A stretch of 31,508 nt of DNA from JADJQU01 sp035490315 (lineage in GTDB: Bacteria; Planctomycetota; UBA1135; GCA-002686595): positions 1 to 31,508 of the forward strand of contig DATHET010000188.1 in assembly GCA_035490315.1 (NCBI GenBank). Direction: 5' to 3'. Of this stretch, positions 14,776-24,316 are shown in pieces. A program made the position numbers and the translations under genes. The notes under the pieces were generated by a model. The model saw only the letters and a list, made by a program, of their open reading frames with translations, made no database searches and was not told the DNA's origin. Numbering within the stretch: the stretch's first letter is position 1; every line of letters starts with the position of its first letter.

Positions 14776-16734
14776 CTAGGAAGCGACGGCCGCAATCTCG
14801 CCAGAGAGCACGCGCTGCAGATCGGCCTTCGACACGGGCTTGCTGAGGTAGTCGTCCATTCCCGCGGCCAGGCACTTTTCTCGATCGCCGGGCATCGCAT
14901 TCGCCGTGAGCGCCACGATGCGCGTGTGCCTCCTGCCTGCTTCTCGCGTGCGGATGGCGGTGGAGGCGGCGAAGCCATCCATCTCGGGCATTTGACAGTC
15001 CATCAACACGAGGTCGTAATCGGCCGTCTCGAGCGCGTCCAGCGCTTCCAGACCGTTCCAGACTGCCTTCGTGCGACAGCCGAGCTTGGCGAGCATCATC
15101 AGGACGACCTTCTGATTGACGGAGCTGTCCTCCGCGACCAGCACGTTCAGTCCGACTGACGTGCCCATTGCCGGGAGCTCGACCATCGTCGTAACAGGCT
15201 TGCTCTGGGTCATGGGAAGCGACGAGCGCGGATCATGACCGGTGGCGGAGAGCGGAAATTCCTTGATGGATCCCGCGTCGAGGGCCAGCAGAATGGGTAG
15301 CTCGAACCAGAAGGTGCTGCCCTGCGGACCTTCGCTGGAAACGCCAATCTCGCCGTCCATCAACTCCACCAGACGCTTGGAGATCGCCAGGCCGAGCCCC
15401 GTGCCGCCGTACTTGCGGGAGTAGGACCCGTCGACCTGCGAAAAACTCTGGAACAGGGATTTGATCGCAGCAGGTGCAATCCCGATGCCGGTGTCGCGCA
15501 CTTCACAGCGCAGCCGAGGCTGGGCTCCCTCCACATGGATGATCCGCACGTGGATGGTCACATTCCCGCGTTCGGTGAACTTGACCGCGTTCATCAGCAG
15601 GTTGTGCACGACCTGCCGGATACTGTTGGCATCGCCTCGCACGCAGGGTAGCACTTGAGGCTCGAACAGGCACACCAGCTCGAGGTTCTTGCTGCGAGCC
15701 TGAGGCGTCACGAAAGCGCAGACTCGGCCGACGAGCTTCAGAAGATTGAAATCGGCGTCATGCGATTGGAACTGCTCGGCCTCGAGCCTGGAAAAGTCCA
15801 GGATGTCGTTCACGATCGTCAACAAAGCATTGGCGGAACCCTGCACGGTTTCCGCCATGTCGCGTTGCGAAGCATCCAACGTCGAGCCTAGCAACATCTC
15901 GTTCATCCCGATGACCCCGTTCATCGGCGTTCGAATCTCGTGGCTGATGGTCGCGAGGAATTCCGTCTTGATCCGCGACGACTCCTCTGCCGCATCGCGG
16001 GCGATCGACAGGTCGGCGACCAGCAGACGAAGCGCCATGGCATCGCGCGCCGACCTCGAACGCAGACGCCAGACGACCAGGCCCACAGCCAAGGAGAACG
16101 CCATGGCCAGAGCAGAGCCGGCGATGGCGGCATTGCGGATCCACGCGAGCTCGTCCAGATAGGAATCAGCCTTGAGGTCGATGCCCACGCTCCCGACGTA
16201 CTCGCCGGATCGGGTGAGAAGTGGCGCGTAGGCCGAAACGAACGAGCCCCACGGGTCGGTGTTGGGTTCGGAGTCGCAGCTCGCATGATGCTTGACCAAG
16301 GACTCCAGCATCTCAGGAGTCGCGTGGTCGTAGGCCTCCATGATGTGCGACTTGTCGTCGAGGCCATCGCCGTCGGCATCGCCCTCCGGCGTCGGGTCGA
16401 GCACGAACCTGACCTTCCCGTCGCGGAGCACGAAGGTGTAGACGAAGGCGATGCTCGGATCCGAGCGTTGCAGCCGCCTCAGCGGCTCGATGGCGTGCGC
16501 ATAATCCGCCGAGCTTTCCTGCGCTGACGATGTGAAGCTCGCGTGGAGGTCCGTGTCCACCAGCGCGGCCGCGGCGGAGGCGACACGCGACAGGCCGTCT
16601 CGTACCTGGTTTCCCGCCGCCTTCTGCCAGCTGGAATACAGGAATGCTTCGCTGCTGTATGCGGCACCGAAGAGCACCAATGCGGCGAGCACCGCTTCCC
16701 GTTTGGGCCGGATCGTATCGCCCCCAGGTCGCAT
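14776..16734 (-). CDS. Hybrid sensor histidine kinase with C-terminal receiver
   Basis: Protein of 652 residues from the ATG at 16734; a GTG at 16860 would add 42 Pro/Ser-rich residues. Transmembrane helix 1 is at about 13-33 and helix 2 at about 202-223, flanking an extracytoplasmic Cache-like sensor domain. Within that domain a DADGDGLDD loop (119-127) follows the strand VRFVLDPT. The HisKA H-box is SHEIRTP (His265). The ATPase core has the N-box HNLLMNAVKF, the G1 box DTGIGIA and the G2 region GGTGLGLAISKRL. A receiver follows at 529-648, with acidic EDS, phospho-acceptor Asp579 in LMDCQMPEMDG, Thr610 and Lys632. The series is His to Asp within one protein; no partner regulator or HPt gene is adjacent, so the output is unknown. 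The TorF-like gene directly downstream may belong to the same unit. Confidence 0.92.
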   Translation of the reverse strand: MRPGGDTIRPKREAVLAALVLFGAAYSSEAFLYSSWQKAAGNQVRDGLSRVASAAAALVDTDLHASFTSSAQESSADYAHAIEPLRRLQRSDPSIAFVYTFVLRDGKVRFVLDPTPEGDADGDGLDDKSHIMEAYDHATPEMLESLVKHHASCDSEPNTDPWGSFVSAYAPLLTRSGEYVGSVGIDLKADSYLDELAWIRNAAIAGSALAMAFSLAVGLVVWRLRSRSARDAMALRLLVADLSIARDAAEESSRIKTEFLATISHEIRTPMNGVIGMNEMLLGSTLDASQRDMAETVQGSANALLTIVNDILDFSRLEAEQFQSHDADFNLLKLVGRVCAFVTPQARSKNLELVCLFEPQVLPCVRGDANSIRQVVHNLLMNAVKFTERGNVTIHVRIIHVEGAQPRLRCEVRDTGIGIAPAAIKSLFQSFSQVDGSYSRKYGGTGLGLAISKRLVELMDGEIGVSSEGPQGSTFWFELPILLALDAGSIKEFPLSATGHDPRSSLPMTQSKPVTTMVELPAMGTSVGLNVLVAEDSSVNQKVVLMMLAKLGCRTKAVWNGLEALDALETADYDLVLMDCQMPEMDGFAASTAIRTREAGRRHTRIVALTANAMPGDREKCLAAGMDDYLSKPVSKADLQRVLSGEIAAVAS

Positions 16735-17166
16735 TCCCTGGGCCGAGCTATCAAGGGAAGGGGATGGCAAGGGAGTCCGGTCTTTTCGGGCTGCGGGGCT
16801 TGGTGTCGGGGAGCTGGCCCGATCGAAGGTTTCGGGTCCCTTCGTCGATCCAACTTGCACCGCCAGTCGCCTTCTCTGACTTCCAACAGGTGACCTCCGC
16901 TTGTCGACGGCCCGTGGGACGAATCCGGTGGGTAGTTCTCCCCATGCGGATCCTGCTCTAGAATTTCGCGTGTTCTCCGGCCGCCTTCCCGAGGAAGGGG
17001 CTGTCGCGCAGGGATCCGGGAGATTCTGGTCACGTTTCTACGCCCTCCGAGCAAGAAACGGGGGAACATGCCGGCCGCGGCGCCCCAAAAGCACGCTTGC
17101 CAGGCCAATCCAGTTTCCAGCCCTCCAGTCCATCCACTTCTCACCCGCGCTCGAGAGATGTCCACG
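16735..17166. other. Intergenic region between divergent genes
   Basis: A 432-base gap between the kinase (minus) and beta-helix (plus) genes; 126 bases of it could be the N-terminal extension of the kinase if its GTG at 16860 is used. Promoters for both genes should be here. I see no clear sigma-70 boxes, RNA gene or strong inverted repeat. Confidence 0.5.
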
Positions 17167-18423
17167 ATGCACACTGTGTTCCAGAGGCAAGTCATCCCGG
17201 TCATTTTCACCGGCTTCCTTTTCAGCGGTTTCGCGCGTGCCGGGGACGTGAGCATCGCCGAGCGGCCCCTCCTGCCGCACTTCACGACGATTCAAGACGG
17301 CGTGAACGCAGCGCTCGAAGGCGAGTCGCTGCTCGTCGCGCCAGGCAACTACTCGTCCTTCACGATCGACGGGAAGTCGGTGCAGGTCTTCGTCACGATC
17401 AACGGCGAAGCGACATTCACGGGAAAGGTCACCGTCAAGAACCTCGGCCCGGCACAGTATGTCGTGCTGTCGAGGCTGCACGTCAACGGACTGATCTACC
17501 CCAACCCCGAACCGGCGATCGAGATTTCGAACGTGACCGGGCACGTGCGGGTTCAAGACAGCAGATTCGCGGGCACGCTGTTCCTCGACAGCTACTACGG
17601 AGGGAATTTTGTCGCTGGCGCTGGCGCGAAGGTGATCTCGTCGCTCAACGTCGTTTTCAGCGCTTGCACCCTGGAGGGCGGGGACTCGGGCTGGCTGGCG
17701 GGCGAGTGGGCGATCGACGGAGGACCGGCATTGGACTCGGTGAATTCGTCGATCGCGTTGTACGACTGCACGCTCGAGGGCGGCCTCGGAAGTATCGAGT
17801 CCATCCCTCGCGGCGGCAATGGCGGCGCGGGCTATCGCGGCCTGAGCTACGGGCTGTTCTCCGCGGGTTGCTCGTTCAAGGGCGGAGTTGGCGGGGGCGG
17901 CGACTATATCGGCTACAACCCCGGCGGAGTCGGCGGCGACGCATTGGGGATCGATGCCGGACAGGCGCACCTGCTCAACAACACCTATGTCGGCGGCACG
18001 GGTGGATGGCCGGACTTTCCTCCTCCCGGCGGAACGATCGTCGCCCTCAACGGCTCGATCATCGATCAGCTGCCCGGCGTGCGCCGCAAGATCTCCGCAA
18101 CGCGCGTCATCAGTGACAACCTTGCAAATCCGATCACGATCACAGGACAGCCCGGCGACACGGTGTTCCTGATGTTCGCGCGCAGGCCGGCCTTCGCGTT
18201 CAAGAAGCCGCTCAACGGAACATGGATGGTTCCAACGCCGTTCTTCTCCTCGTCGGCACCCGTGGGCACGATCGGCGCGGGGGGAACGCTGGTCGTCAAC
18301 CACACCTTCGCCATCCCCGACGGAACGGTCGCGGCACGGTTGTTCTGGCTGCAGGCGATGTGCGTCGACACCAGCGGTCAGCCTACGCTCACGGGGCCTG
18401 CTCACGTGCTGTCGCTCGAATAG
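17167..18423 (+). CDS. Secreted right-handed beta-helix (pectate-lyase-like fold) protein
   Basis: Protein of 418 residues. I prefer the ATG at 17167, nine bases after GAGAG (17153-17157), over one at 17158. The signal peptide includes VIPVIFTGFLFSGFARAGD. The mature start TTIQDGVNAALEGESLLVAPGNY is the classical opening of right-handed beta-helix proteins (DUF1565/NosD-like: TIQ-A-A--GD-V-V-PG-Y). Successive coils continue to about residue 290, with a Gly-rich stretch (GGNGGAG, GGVGGGGDY). The last 115 residues form a beta-rich tail that ends without the NSLGC domain. It resembles polysaccharide-binding or lyase folds, but I see no certain catalytic residues, so no activity is assigned. Confidence 0.8.
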   Translation: MHTVFQRQVIPVIFTGFLFSGFARAGDVSIAERPLLPHFTTIQDGVNAALEGESLLVAPGNYSSFTIDGKSVQVFVTINGEATFTGKVTVKNLGPAQYVVLSRLHVNGLIYPNPEPAIEISNVTGHVRVQDSRFAGTLFLDSYYGGNFVAGAGAKVISSLNVVFSACTLEGGDSGWLAGEWAIDGGPALDSVNSSIALYDCTLEGGLGSIESIPRGGNGGAGYRGLSYGLFSAGCSFKGGVGGGGDYIGYNPGGVGGDALGIDAGQAHLLNNTYVGGTGGWPDFPPPGGTIVALNGSIIDQLPGVRRKISATRVISDNLANPITITGQPGDTVFLMFARRPAFAFKKPLNGTWMVPTPFFSSSAPVGTIGAGGTLVVNHTFAIPDGTVAARLFWLQAMCVDTSGQPTLTGPAHVLSLE

Positions 18424-18579
18424 CGCCTTGCGGCGCCGCTGACCCAGATTCAAGCCCGAGACTGTTTGTCGGGTGTCGATCAGTCCCACCGAAGCCGGTG
18501 TGAATCCAATCTCCGTGCGTCCTGTTCAAGCAAACCCAGGTCGTGGCTTTCGCGCATAGCCGCTTGCGAACCCTTCGGG

Positions 18580-19680
18580 TTAGCCGCGCGGTGAGAGGTG
18601 CGTTGCGATGGGCTCATCGGCGCGATCATGGATGACCGCCCATCCAAACTCAGGAGCAAGCGCGCCTGACGTATCCTCGATCACGCCGAACATGCCCGCG
18701 ACGAACCGCATCCGGTGCTCGATCATGGTCTGCGCATCGATTACTTGGACTGGAACGCTCGACAAGCCCGACGGAATCTCGGAAAGGAACGGCCCACCTC
18801 GCGGGCGGTCCTGCCTGCCAGGTGCCGACGATGCCGCGTAGGTACGCTCCCATTCAGGGAGGTGCGAGTTCGGCGTGTGCGCGCCCGTGCGACTGTCCTT
18901 CAGGTAGGGGAACAGGACGTGAATCCAGCCAGTCAGCGCGCCCATTCCCGAACCGTTCGTATCGTGAAAGAACGACTGCCAGAACTCACGGTCGTCATGC
19001 CCCTCAGCCGCAAGCACGATCTGGTCGAGCACGGGCAGAAGGACGCGCGTCCAAGCATCCAACTCGAACTCGCAGAAGCGCGCGGCGCGCTCGCGAATCG
19101 AGCGCCAATCCGCCGGAGTGCCGAGCAGCGTGACCGAGGGAATTCCGCAGCCAATCCTCGCCTTGTATTGGAAGTAGCCCTGAAACGTATCCATCAGCAC
19201 GACTTCGCTCGCGGCCCGCTCGAGCGCTCCGGTCGTGGTGAAATCCGCGACCACCAGGTCTCGAAACTTGCCCACATGCGTCGCGAGCTGGTCGGAGAAT
19301 TCGGCGAACATCTCCGGCCAAGGGTTGGACTGCCCGAGGCTGAAGTCGGGGCGGGCCACGAGCAGCGTGATCTTGCCGTCGTGCGCCACGAAGCGGCGAC
19401 GCAGGCGCTCGGGATCGAGGCTCACGTGATGCGCGAACCCCTGGGCCAGGCAGAACCAGACGGAGTCGGGCGACAGCACCAGAGGTCGATGCTCGTAGAA
19501 CGCGTCGTGCGCGGCCTGCACCAGCGGATGCACGTCCGCGCACGACACGAGCTTGGCGTCGCTGGTCCACATCTGCTCGACCGGCGCGTTGATGAGCTTG
19601 GTCAGCGCCTCCACCCGGGAGATGGGCTTTCGAGGACGTTTCGCGAGCTCAACCTTCGATACTGCAATGGTTCGACTCAT
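18580..19680 (-). CDS. DUF4419 domain protein
   Basis: Protein of 366 residues without a signal peptide, so probably cytoplasmic. GGAG lies seven bases before the ATG at 19680. The core motifs include HPLVQAAHDAFYEHRPLVLSPDSVWFCLAQGFAHHV (split here by residues 51-86), WPEMFAEFSDQL, FTTTGALERAASEVVLMDTFQGYF and GIPSVTLLGTPADWRSI. These are the recognisable blocks of DUF4419, and the length is normal for the family. Members occur in bacteria and fungi; their function is unknown to me. It stands alone between a convergent beta-helix gene and the 19880 gene on the same strand 199 bases away. Confidence 0.85.
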   Translation of the reverse strand: MSRTIAVSKVELAKRPRKPISRVEALTKLINAPVEQMWTSDAKLVSCADVHPLVQAAHDAFYEHRPLVLSPDSVWFCLAQGFAHHVSLDPERLRRRFVAHDGKITLLVARPDFSLGQSNPWPEMFAEFSDQLATHVGKFRDLVVADFTTTGALERAASEVVLMDTFQGYFQYKARIGCGIPSVTLLGTPADWRSIRERAARFCEFELDAWTRVLLPVLDQIVLAAEGHDDREFWQSFFHDTNGSGMGALTGWIHVLFPYLKDSRTGAHTPNSHLPEWERTYAASSAPGRQDRPRGGPFLSEIPSGLSSVPVQVIDAQTMIEHRMRFVAGMFGVIEDTSGALAPEFGWAVIHDRADEPIATHLSPRG

Positions 19681-19879
19681 CCTCGCACTCCGCTGGTTTG
19701 ACCGCGATCGACGGCAGCGTCCTGCCCCCCATGAAGCTCAGCAGGGGCCCCAGCACAACAGTTCCAGAGTTCCGATGCCAGCCAAGATCGACGACATTCT
19801 CACGCACGAATCCAGCTGAGGCGCTCAGGCACTGGATGGAGCTAGCCCGTTCCCGCTTGCGCCGGCCTCGCCGTTGCGC

Positions 19880-21085
19880 TCAATTTGCAGCTTGCGTCTC
19901 GAAGTGCTTGCGGAAGGCGGGCGCGTGGCGGGCCAGAAAGGCGCGCGTGCGCAGGCCGCGCAGCAGCGCCGCGCCGAGCGGCACGCAGACGCCGGCGGCG
20001 ACGCCCGCGAGCACCAGCGGACTTGTCCAGTTGCCGACCTGGAACAGCGCCGGGAGCCGCAGGTTCTCGCCGGAGGCGTCGACGACGGCGCGGAGCGCGA
20101 GCAGGATCATGCCCGCGACGAGCACGGTGGCCGCGATCCAGGCCAGGAGCCTCCGCGGCTGGTGAGCGCGCGCCAGGCCATCGAAGGTCTCGAGCTGACC
20201 CGTCGTGTGGTTGTAGGCCAGCAGGAACTCGGGCCTCCCGTCGGCCGCGCGACGGGCAATCGCGCTCAGCCTGTGCCCCGCACGCGCCTGCAGGCTCGCG
20301 TTCGTGAAGTTCCAAGCGTTCTCCCGGCCAGCCGCATCGCGCACCCACAGGCAATCCTTGCGCGTGATCTCGGTGTGGACATGAACTTGCGTCGGCGTCA
20401 CCGAAACACTGTCGCCCGTGACCGTCGCAACGCCGCCCGTGGTGTACACGTGCTGGCGCTCCTCGATGTGCGACTCCTTGTCCACGACCGTTCCCGTGAG
20501 CGCTTCGACCTCGTAGCTGCGGCCGAGCACACGCACGGTGCGCAGCTCGTCGGGGACCGAGTCGCGCGCGCCCGCTGTAGCAGGCAGATGGCGGCGGTCG
20601 AGCAGGAGGATGAGCAGTGGACTCGCTACCAGCAGAACCAACAAGGCTGCGATCCAATGCGGGACGCTCTCGCGCAGCGCGCGATCGAGCTCGTCGCCCT
20701 CGTCCGGTGCCGCGGGAGCCGCGCCACCCAGCCCGAAGCGAGCCCGGACGCGGGCGCGGAAGTCGTCCGCGCCGAGCCGCTCTCGCACGCGCTCCGAAAA
20801 CGCGGTGTAGTCCGCTGCGTCGCCATTGCGCAGGCGAAAGTCGATGTCGTTGAGCGCGTTGTAGTAGGCGCCGAAGAGCGCCTGTCCGGCCGGCCCGGTT
20901 TGCTGCGCGGCCTCGGACAGGGCCTTGAGCGTCGCGTAGTGCTCGGCCTCGTCCCCCGGCTCCGCGAGGACGACCTCGATGGACGGGAAGCGCGTCGGAT
21001 CGAGCACCTGTGCGCTCGCGCCGAGCGCCAGGAACCCCGCGACCCACAGGAAGAGCCACATTCGCCGAGCCGCGAAGTCACGCAT
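19880..21085 (-). CDS. Membrane protein of unknown function with extracytoplasmic or cytosolic beta domain
   Basis: Protein of 401 residues. There is a signal peptide (about 9-26), a mainly helical region to about 135, and transmembrane helices at about 143-162, 312-332 and 354-375. Between the first two lies a beta-rich domain (about 183-290) containing YEVEALTGTVVDKESHIEER, GDSVSVTPTQVHVHTEI and ASLQARAGHRL. Similar GxV and RxGHxL patterns occur in uncharacterised proteobacterial membrane proteins. A second ATG at 21061 is possible. The next gene on the same strand is 131 bases upstream. I cannot assign a function. Confidence 0.65.
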   Translation of the reverse strand: MRDFAARRMWLFLWVAGFLALGASAQVLDPTRFPSIEVVLAEPGDEAEHYATLKALSEAAQQTGPAGQALFGAYYNALNDIDFRLRNGDAADYTAFSERVRERLGADDFRARVRARFGLGGAAPAAPDEGDELDRALRESVPHWIAALLVLLVASPLLILLLDRRHLPATAGARDSVPDELRTVRVLGRSYEVEALTGTVVDKESHIEERQHVYTTGGVATVTGDSVSVTPTQVHVHTEITRKDCLWVRDAAGRENAWNFTNASLQARAGHRLSAIARRAADGRPEFLLAYNHTTGQLETFDGLARAHQPRRLLAWIAATVLVAGMILLALRAVVDASGENLRLPALFQVGNWTSPLVLAGVAAGVCVPLGAALLRGLRTRAFLARHAPAFRKHFETQAAN

Positions 21086-21216
21086 GGAAGACGCATCCTA
21101 ATCATCGGCGCGCTGAGAAGCTGCCCGCTCCGGCTGGCACAGCCCGAGTGGAGAGTTCCAAGCGGCACCTCTTCCGCTCGAGGCTGCGGCACGTGCTCGT
21201 GCATCCAGGACCGCGA

Positions 21217-21546
21217 TCACGCTGTCGGAGACTGCACGAGTGGTGCGGGAGCGAACTCCGTGGTGCTGACTTCGATCCTCAGCGCGCCAGTCCAACGCAC
21301 GATGTAATTGTAGGTGTGCGAGCCGACGAAGCCCGAGATCCAACCGGTGACCAAGGCCGTGACTGGGGTCAGCGCGAGCAACACGGATCCCCCAGTGCCT
21401 AGAAACGAAAATTGGCTGCCGAGGCTCGTGGTCAGCAAGATCAGGGGCACCATCACCAGGGTCGTACCGAGCCCAATCGCGCATTGGACAAGCGCCGCGA
21501 TTTTCGCCGTTTGGACTGGATCGAGGCGTTTCACTTCGAGATTCAT
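21217..21546 (-). CDS. Small membrane protein, DUF3566-like
   Basis: Protein of 109 residues. GGAG lies nine bases before the ATG at 21546, which I prefer over the ATG at 21561. The opening VKRLDPVQTAKIAALVQ is followed by two transmembrane helices (IGLGTTLVMVPLILL and about 55-85, GGSVLLALTPVTALVTGWISGFVG) and a conserved-looking ending, HTYNYIVRWTGALRIEV. The arrangement, a short amphipathic N-terminus, two helices with a Gly-rich join, then YN-x-V-x-x-W-x-G-x-I-x-x-E, is shared with DUF3566-like proteins of many bacteria. Function unknown. Confidence 0.7.
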   Translation of the reverse strand: MNLEVKRLDPVQTAKIAALVQCAIGLGTTLVMVPLILLTTSLGSQFSFLGTGGSVLLALTPVTALVTGWISGFVGSHTYNYIVRWTGALRIEVSTTEFAPAPLVQSPTA

Positions 21547-21867
21547 GGGATCGGACTCCACGACGACGGTTGGGGACAGCGCAAGGGGACCGGAGGCGGT
21601 CCGCTTGGGGAGCGGGCGTCGGGCTTGCAGCGTACCTGGTAATCACAATGTCGGAGAGAGACGCGCTCTCCAGAGAGTTCAGAGAGCCATCGACGATGCG
21701 CGTACCATCGTATCCGACGTCGCGCCGGGGAAGATGCGCCGCAAGCAAGGAGTTTCCATTGACCCGACACGGACGGGAAGGCTGTCGCGCGCTGGAATAG
21801 CGCAGCCTTGGCTATCGATCAGAAGGACTGAGGAATCTTCGTGGCTACCGGCCACGATGCTATCTCC
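21547..21867. other. Intergenic region between divergent genes
   Basis: A 321-base gap between the DUF3566-like gene (minus) and the FG-GAP lipoprotein gene (plus). It should hold both promoters. I see no clear promoter boxes, RNA gene or strong repeat in it. Confidence 0.5.
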
Positions 21868-23259
21868 ATGCGATTCAAGGCATCCCTCGTGTCGATCCTG
21901 CTTTCTGCGTGCGGGGCCTGTGCAGGCCCAGTGCCGGTCCAGCGAGAAACGCAGTCAGGGTCGCAGGAGACGGAGCGTCGTACCGCTCCAGCGATCGTCA
22001 TGGCGATCGATCCACGGGGCGACCTGTTCTACAACGTGACGGCCGCATGCGACCTGGACGCCGACGGAGTCTCCGACTTCGTCGTCTTGACGGATGCTGG
22101 CTCGCCTCGCTCGACGGTCACGGCGTATTCCGTACCACGGGGCGAAGTGCTGTGGAGCGCTCGGGCCGTCGACTCCGCGAATTCAAGGGTCAAGTGGGAG
22201 ACCGTGTGTGCTCTCGGGGATGTTACTTCAGACGGGGCCTCGGAGATCGTCGTCGCCGCGCACGAGTATGAAGGCACGAGTTGGATCGCATACGGAGAGT
22301 GGATCGAATGTCGGGACGGCCGCACCGGAGCGCAAATCTGGCGGCGACGACCAGAAGACGTCACGATCGGATTGCCATTGCTCGAGTTGGGCGGAACCTA
22401 CGGCGGTAGCTACGACCGGCCGAGCCTAAGTGCCGTCGGCGACGTGGATGGCGACGGCGCTACGGACTTTGCGATGGTGGGCTTGAACCGCAATGCTGCG
22501 CATTCAGTCGCAGGCGCCTGGGGAATCTATTCGGGCAGCACTGGCCGCAGGCTTCACGGCGAAGAGGGACCGAGACCGGAAGAGCTATTGGACCGCCTGG
22601 AATCCTGTCAGGACCTCGATGGCGACGGCGTTCGAGATCTGTTCACGAGCTCGGAGGAGTACGACCAACTCCGCTCGGGCAAGGATGGACACGTGCTGCG
22701 CAAGCTGAAGCTCGATGGCTGGGCACGGGATGTCGGGGAAGCGCCCGATCTTGACGGAGATGGGGTCCCTGAAATTGCAGTGAAGTCGACCAGGACCAAC
22801 ATGCTGAAGGAGGAGCGCATGCGCTGGTCCTTCGTCTCATCGCGCACGGGCAAGGTCGCACGGCGCACACGGTGGGGGGCGAGTGGCGGATACCAGGACC
22901 TCCAGCTCGTGCGCGATTCGTTGACCGGTCAGTCGCTGATGTGGACTCTCACATCCAGCGGGATCCAGGGGCGCACACTGGACTCGGAACGAGCACTGGC
23001 GAGTCTCGAGCTCGGTCAGATCCTGCAAGGAGAGCTCGTCGGCACGGGTGACGTCGATGGGGACGGTCAGGCGGATCTGCTGGTCGTTCTCAGCCTGGCA
23101 AGCAGCCCCCTTTTCGACGAGGGGCACGCTCTCGGCCCCGTCTTGATGGGAGCGGATCTCGAAAGGCGACTCGCGGAGATCGGTGGGGCGGGCATCAAAT
23201 TCGGGGGGCAGGGTGTATTGCTGGCCATCGGGCTGCCTTCAGGTCTTGGCGATCGGTGA
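21868..23259 (+). CDS. FG-GAP/VCBS-repeat lipoprotein (calcium-binding beta-propeller)
   Basis: Protein of 463 residues. The ATG at 21868 begins a lipoprotein signal (MRFKASLVSILLSAC); a GTG at 21841 is less likely. The body carries at least six DxDxDG-type calcium loops: DLDADGVSDF, DVTSDGASEI, DVDGDGATDF, DLDGDGVRDL, DLDGDGVPEI and DVDGDGQADL. These are spaced about 50 to 65 residues apart, as in integrin-alpha-like FG-GAP propellers. One loop (DVTSDG) has lost an aspartate. There is no catalytic domain and no NSLGC domain. It probably binds a ligand or partner at the cell surface. It is a single gene with its own upstream region. Confidence 0.85.
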   Translation: MRFKASLVSILLSACGACAGPVPVQRETQSGSQETERRTAPAIVMAIDPRGDLFYNVTAACDLDADGVSDFVVLTDAGSPRSTVTAYSVPRGEVLWSARAVDSANSRVKWETVCALGDVTSDGASEIVVAAHEYEGTSWIAYGEWIECRDGRTGAQIWRRRPEDVTIGLPLLELGGTYGGSYDRPSLSAVGDVDGDGATDFAMVGLNRNAAHSVAGAWGIYSGSTGRRLHGEEGPRPEELLDRLESCQDLDGDGVRDLFTSSEEYDQLRSGKDGHVLRKLKLDGWARDVGEAPDLDGDGVPEIAVKSTRTNMLKEERMRWSFVSSRTGKVARRTRWGASGGYQDLQLVRDSLTGQSLMWTLTSSGIQGRTLDSERALASLELGQILQGELVGTGDVDGDGQADLLVVLSLASSPLFDEGHALGPVLMGADLERRLAEIGGAGIKFGGQGVLLAIGLPSGLGDR

Positions 23260-23374
23260 TTCAGAGCACGTAGCTCCTGTTCGGATCGAGGGACCTTGAT
23301 CAAGCCGATCTCAACAGCGCACTTCCGGCGTACAGTGATGCAGGTATCGTCAACCCCGATCCGCCGTCCTGCCC

Positions 23375-24316
23375 ATGAAGACATTCTTCGCCCTGGTGGT
23401 CCTCAGTCTTGGCGCCGCCGCACAAGCCACGCCGACCCCGCCCTTCGTCGGGTCGCTGGCGGAGGGATTCGAGACACAGCCGGTGGGAACTGCGTGCGTA
23501 TCGCCCTTCCTCGGCGCCGGCTCGGTGTTCTGCACCCAGGCTCCAGGTCCGCTCGGCGGCATGGTCACCACGGCAGGGCCGCACAGTGGTGCGCAGTGCT
23601 ACACGGCCCAACAAGCCCCGGCGGATGCGACGCTGAGCACGCCGGTGACGAGGCTCGGCTTCTACCTCGTCAGTGGAAACCAGAACGTCTATCAGATCCG
23701 CTTCAGGGACGTGGCTGGGAACGTCTACACCGAGAACTTGCCCTTCGTGAACTGGGGCTGGGTGGGTTGGACTTTCGCGAGCCCAGTGACTTGGTTCGAG
23801 ATCAAGTCGAACTGCCTGTACGGCGGCTGCTTCAAGGTCGACGACTTCACAGCGGAACCCGCGCCCCCGCCGCCCGTCGTGTACTGCACGCCGAAGACGA
23901 ATTCGCTGGGCTGCACGCCGGCGATCGCTTCGAGCGGGTTCTCGAGCGCGACATCAGGCTCCGGCTTCATCGTTGCCGCGACGTCGGTGATCAACAACAA
24001 GCCGGGTCTGCTGATCTACAGCAACATGGGTCAAGCGGCGGTGCCGTTCGCCGGCGGCTTCCGCTGCATGAACAGTCCGGTCCGCCGTTCGACGCCGCTT
24101 TTTTCCGCGGGCAATCCTCCGCCGAACGACTGCTCGGGTGTCTACCAGATCGACATGAACCTGTTCGGAGTCGGCGGCCCCAGCGGCATGCCTGCGCCTT
24201 ACCTGGTCGTGCCGGGAACGGTGATCGACTGCCAGTTCTGGGGGCGCGACAACGGCTTGGCGCCGCCGAACAACGCGAGCTTGTCGAACGCGCTGGAGTT
24301 CGTCGTCGGACCATGA
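23375..24316 (+). CDS. Secreted protein with NSLGC/WGRDxG C-terminal domain
   Basis: Protein of 313 residues. A signal peptide (MKTFFALVVLSLGAAAQ) starts at the ATG at 23375. Residues about 20-160 form a beta-rich domain opening GSLAEGFETQPVGT and closing FKVDDFTAE, the same FE-x-x-P/DDF-type frame as the jelly-roll gene but shorter; it has paired Cys (ACV, FCT, QCY, NCLYGGCF) that may form disulfides. After a PAPPPP linker comes the C-terminal domain at 23882-24313, close in DNA as well as protein to the copy at 13330-13761 (identical runs of 25 and 26 bases). Likely surface or extracellular; function unknown. Confidence 0.8.
   Translation: MKTFFALVVLSLGAAAQATPTPPFVGSLAEGFETQPVGTACVSPFLGAGSVFCTQAPGPLGGMVTTAGPHSGAQCYTAQQAPADATLSTPVTRLGFYLVSGNQNVYQIRFRDVAGNVYTENLPFVNWGWVGWTFASPVTWFEIKSNCLYGGCFKVDDFTAEPAPPPPVVYCTPKTNSLGCTPAIASSGFSSATSGSGFIVAATSVINNKPGLLIYSNMGQAAVPFAGGFRCMNSPVRRSTPLFSAGNPPPNDCSGVYQIDMNLFGVGGPSGMPAPYLVVPGTVIDCQFWGRDNGLAPPNNASLSNALEFVVGP

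Noticed and set aside
17038..18489. Long open frame on minus, opposite the beta-helix gene
   Set aside because: No domain, no signal, Arg/Ala/Val-biased; the plus-strand gene has a signal peptide, a start site and a clear fold.
18569..18581. AACCC-TTC-GGGTT hairpin at the end of the DUF4419 gene
   Set aside because: Five base pairs, overlaps the stop codon region and has no T-run, so not called as a terminator.
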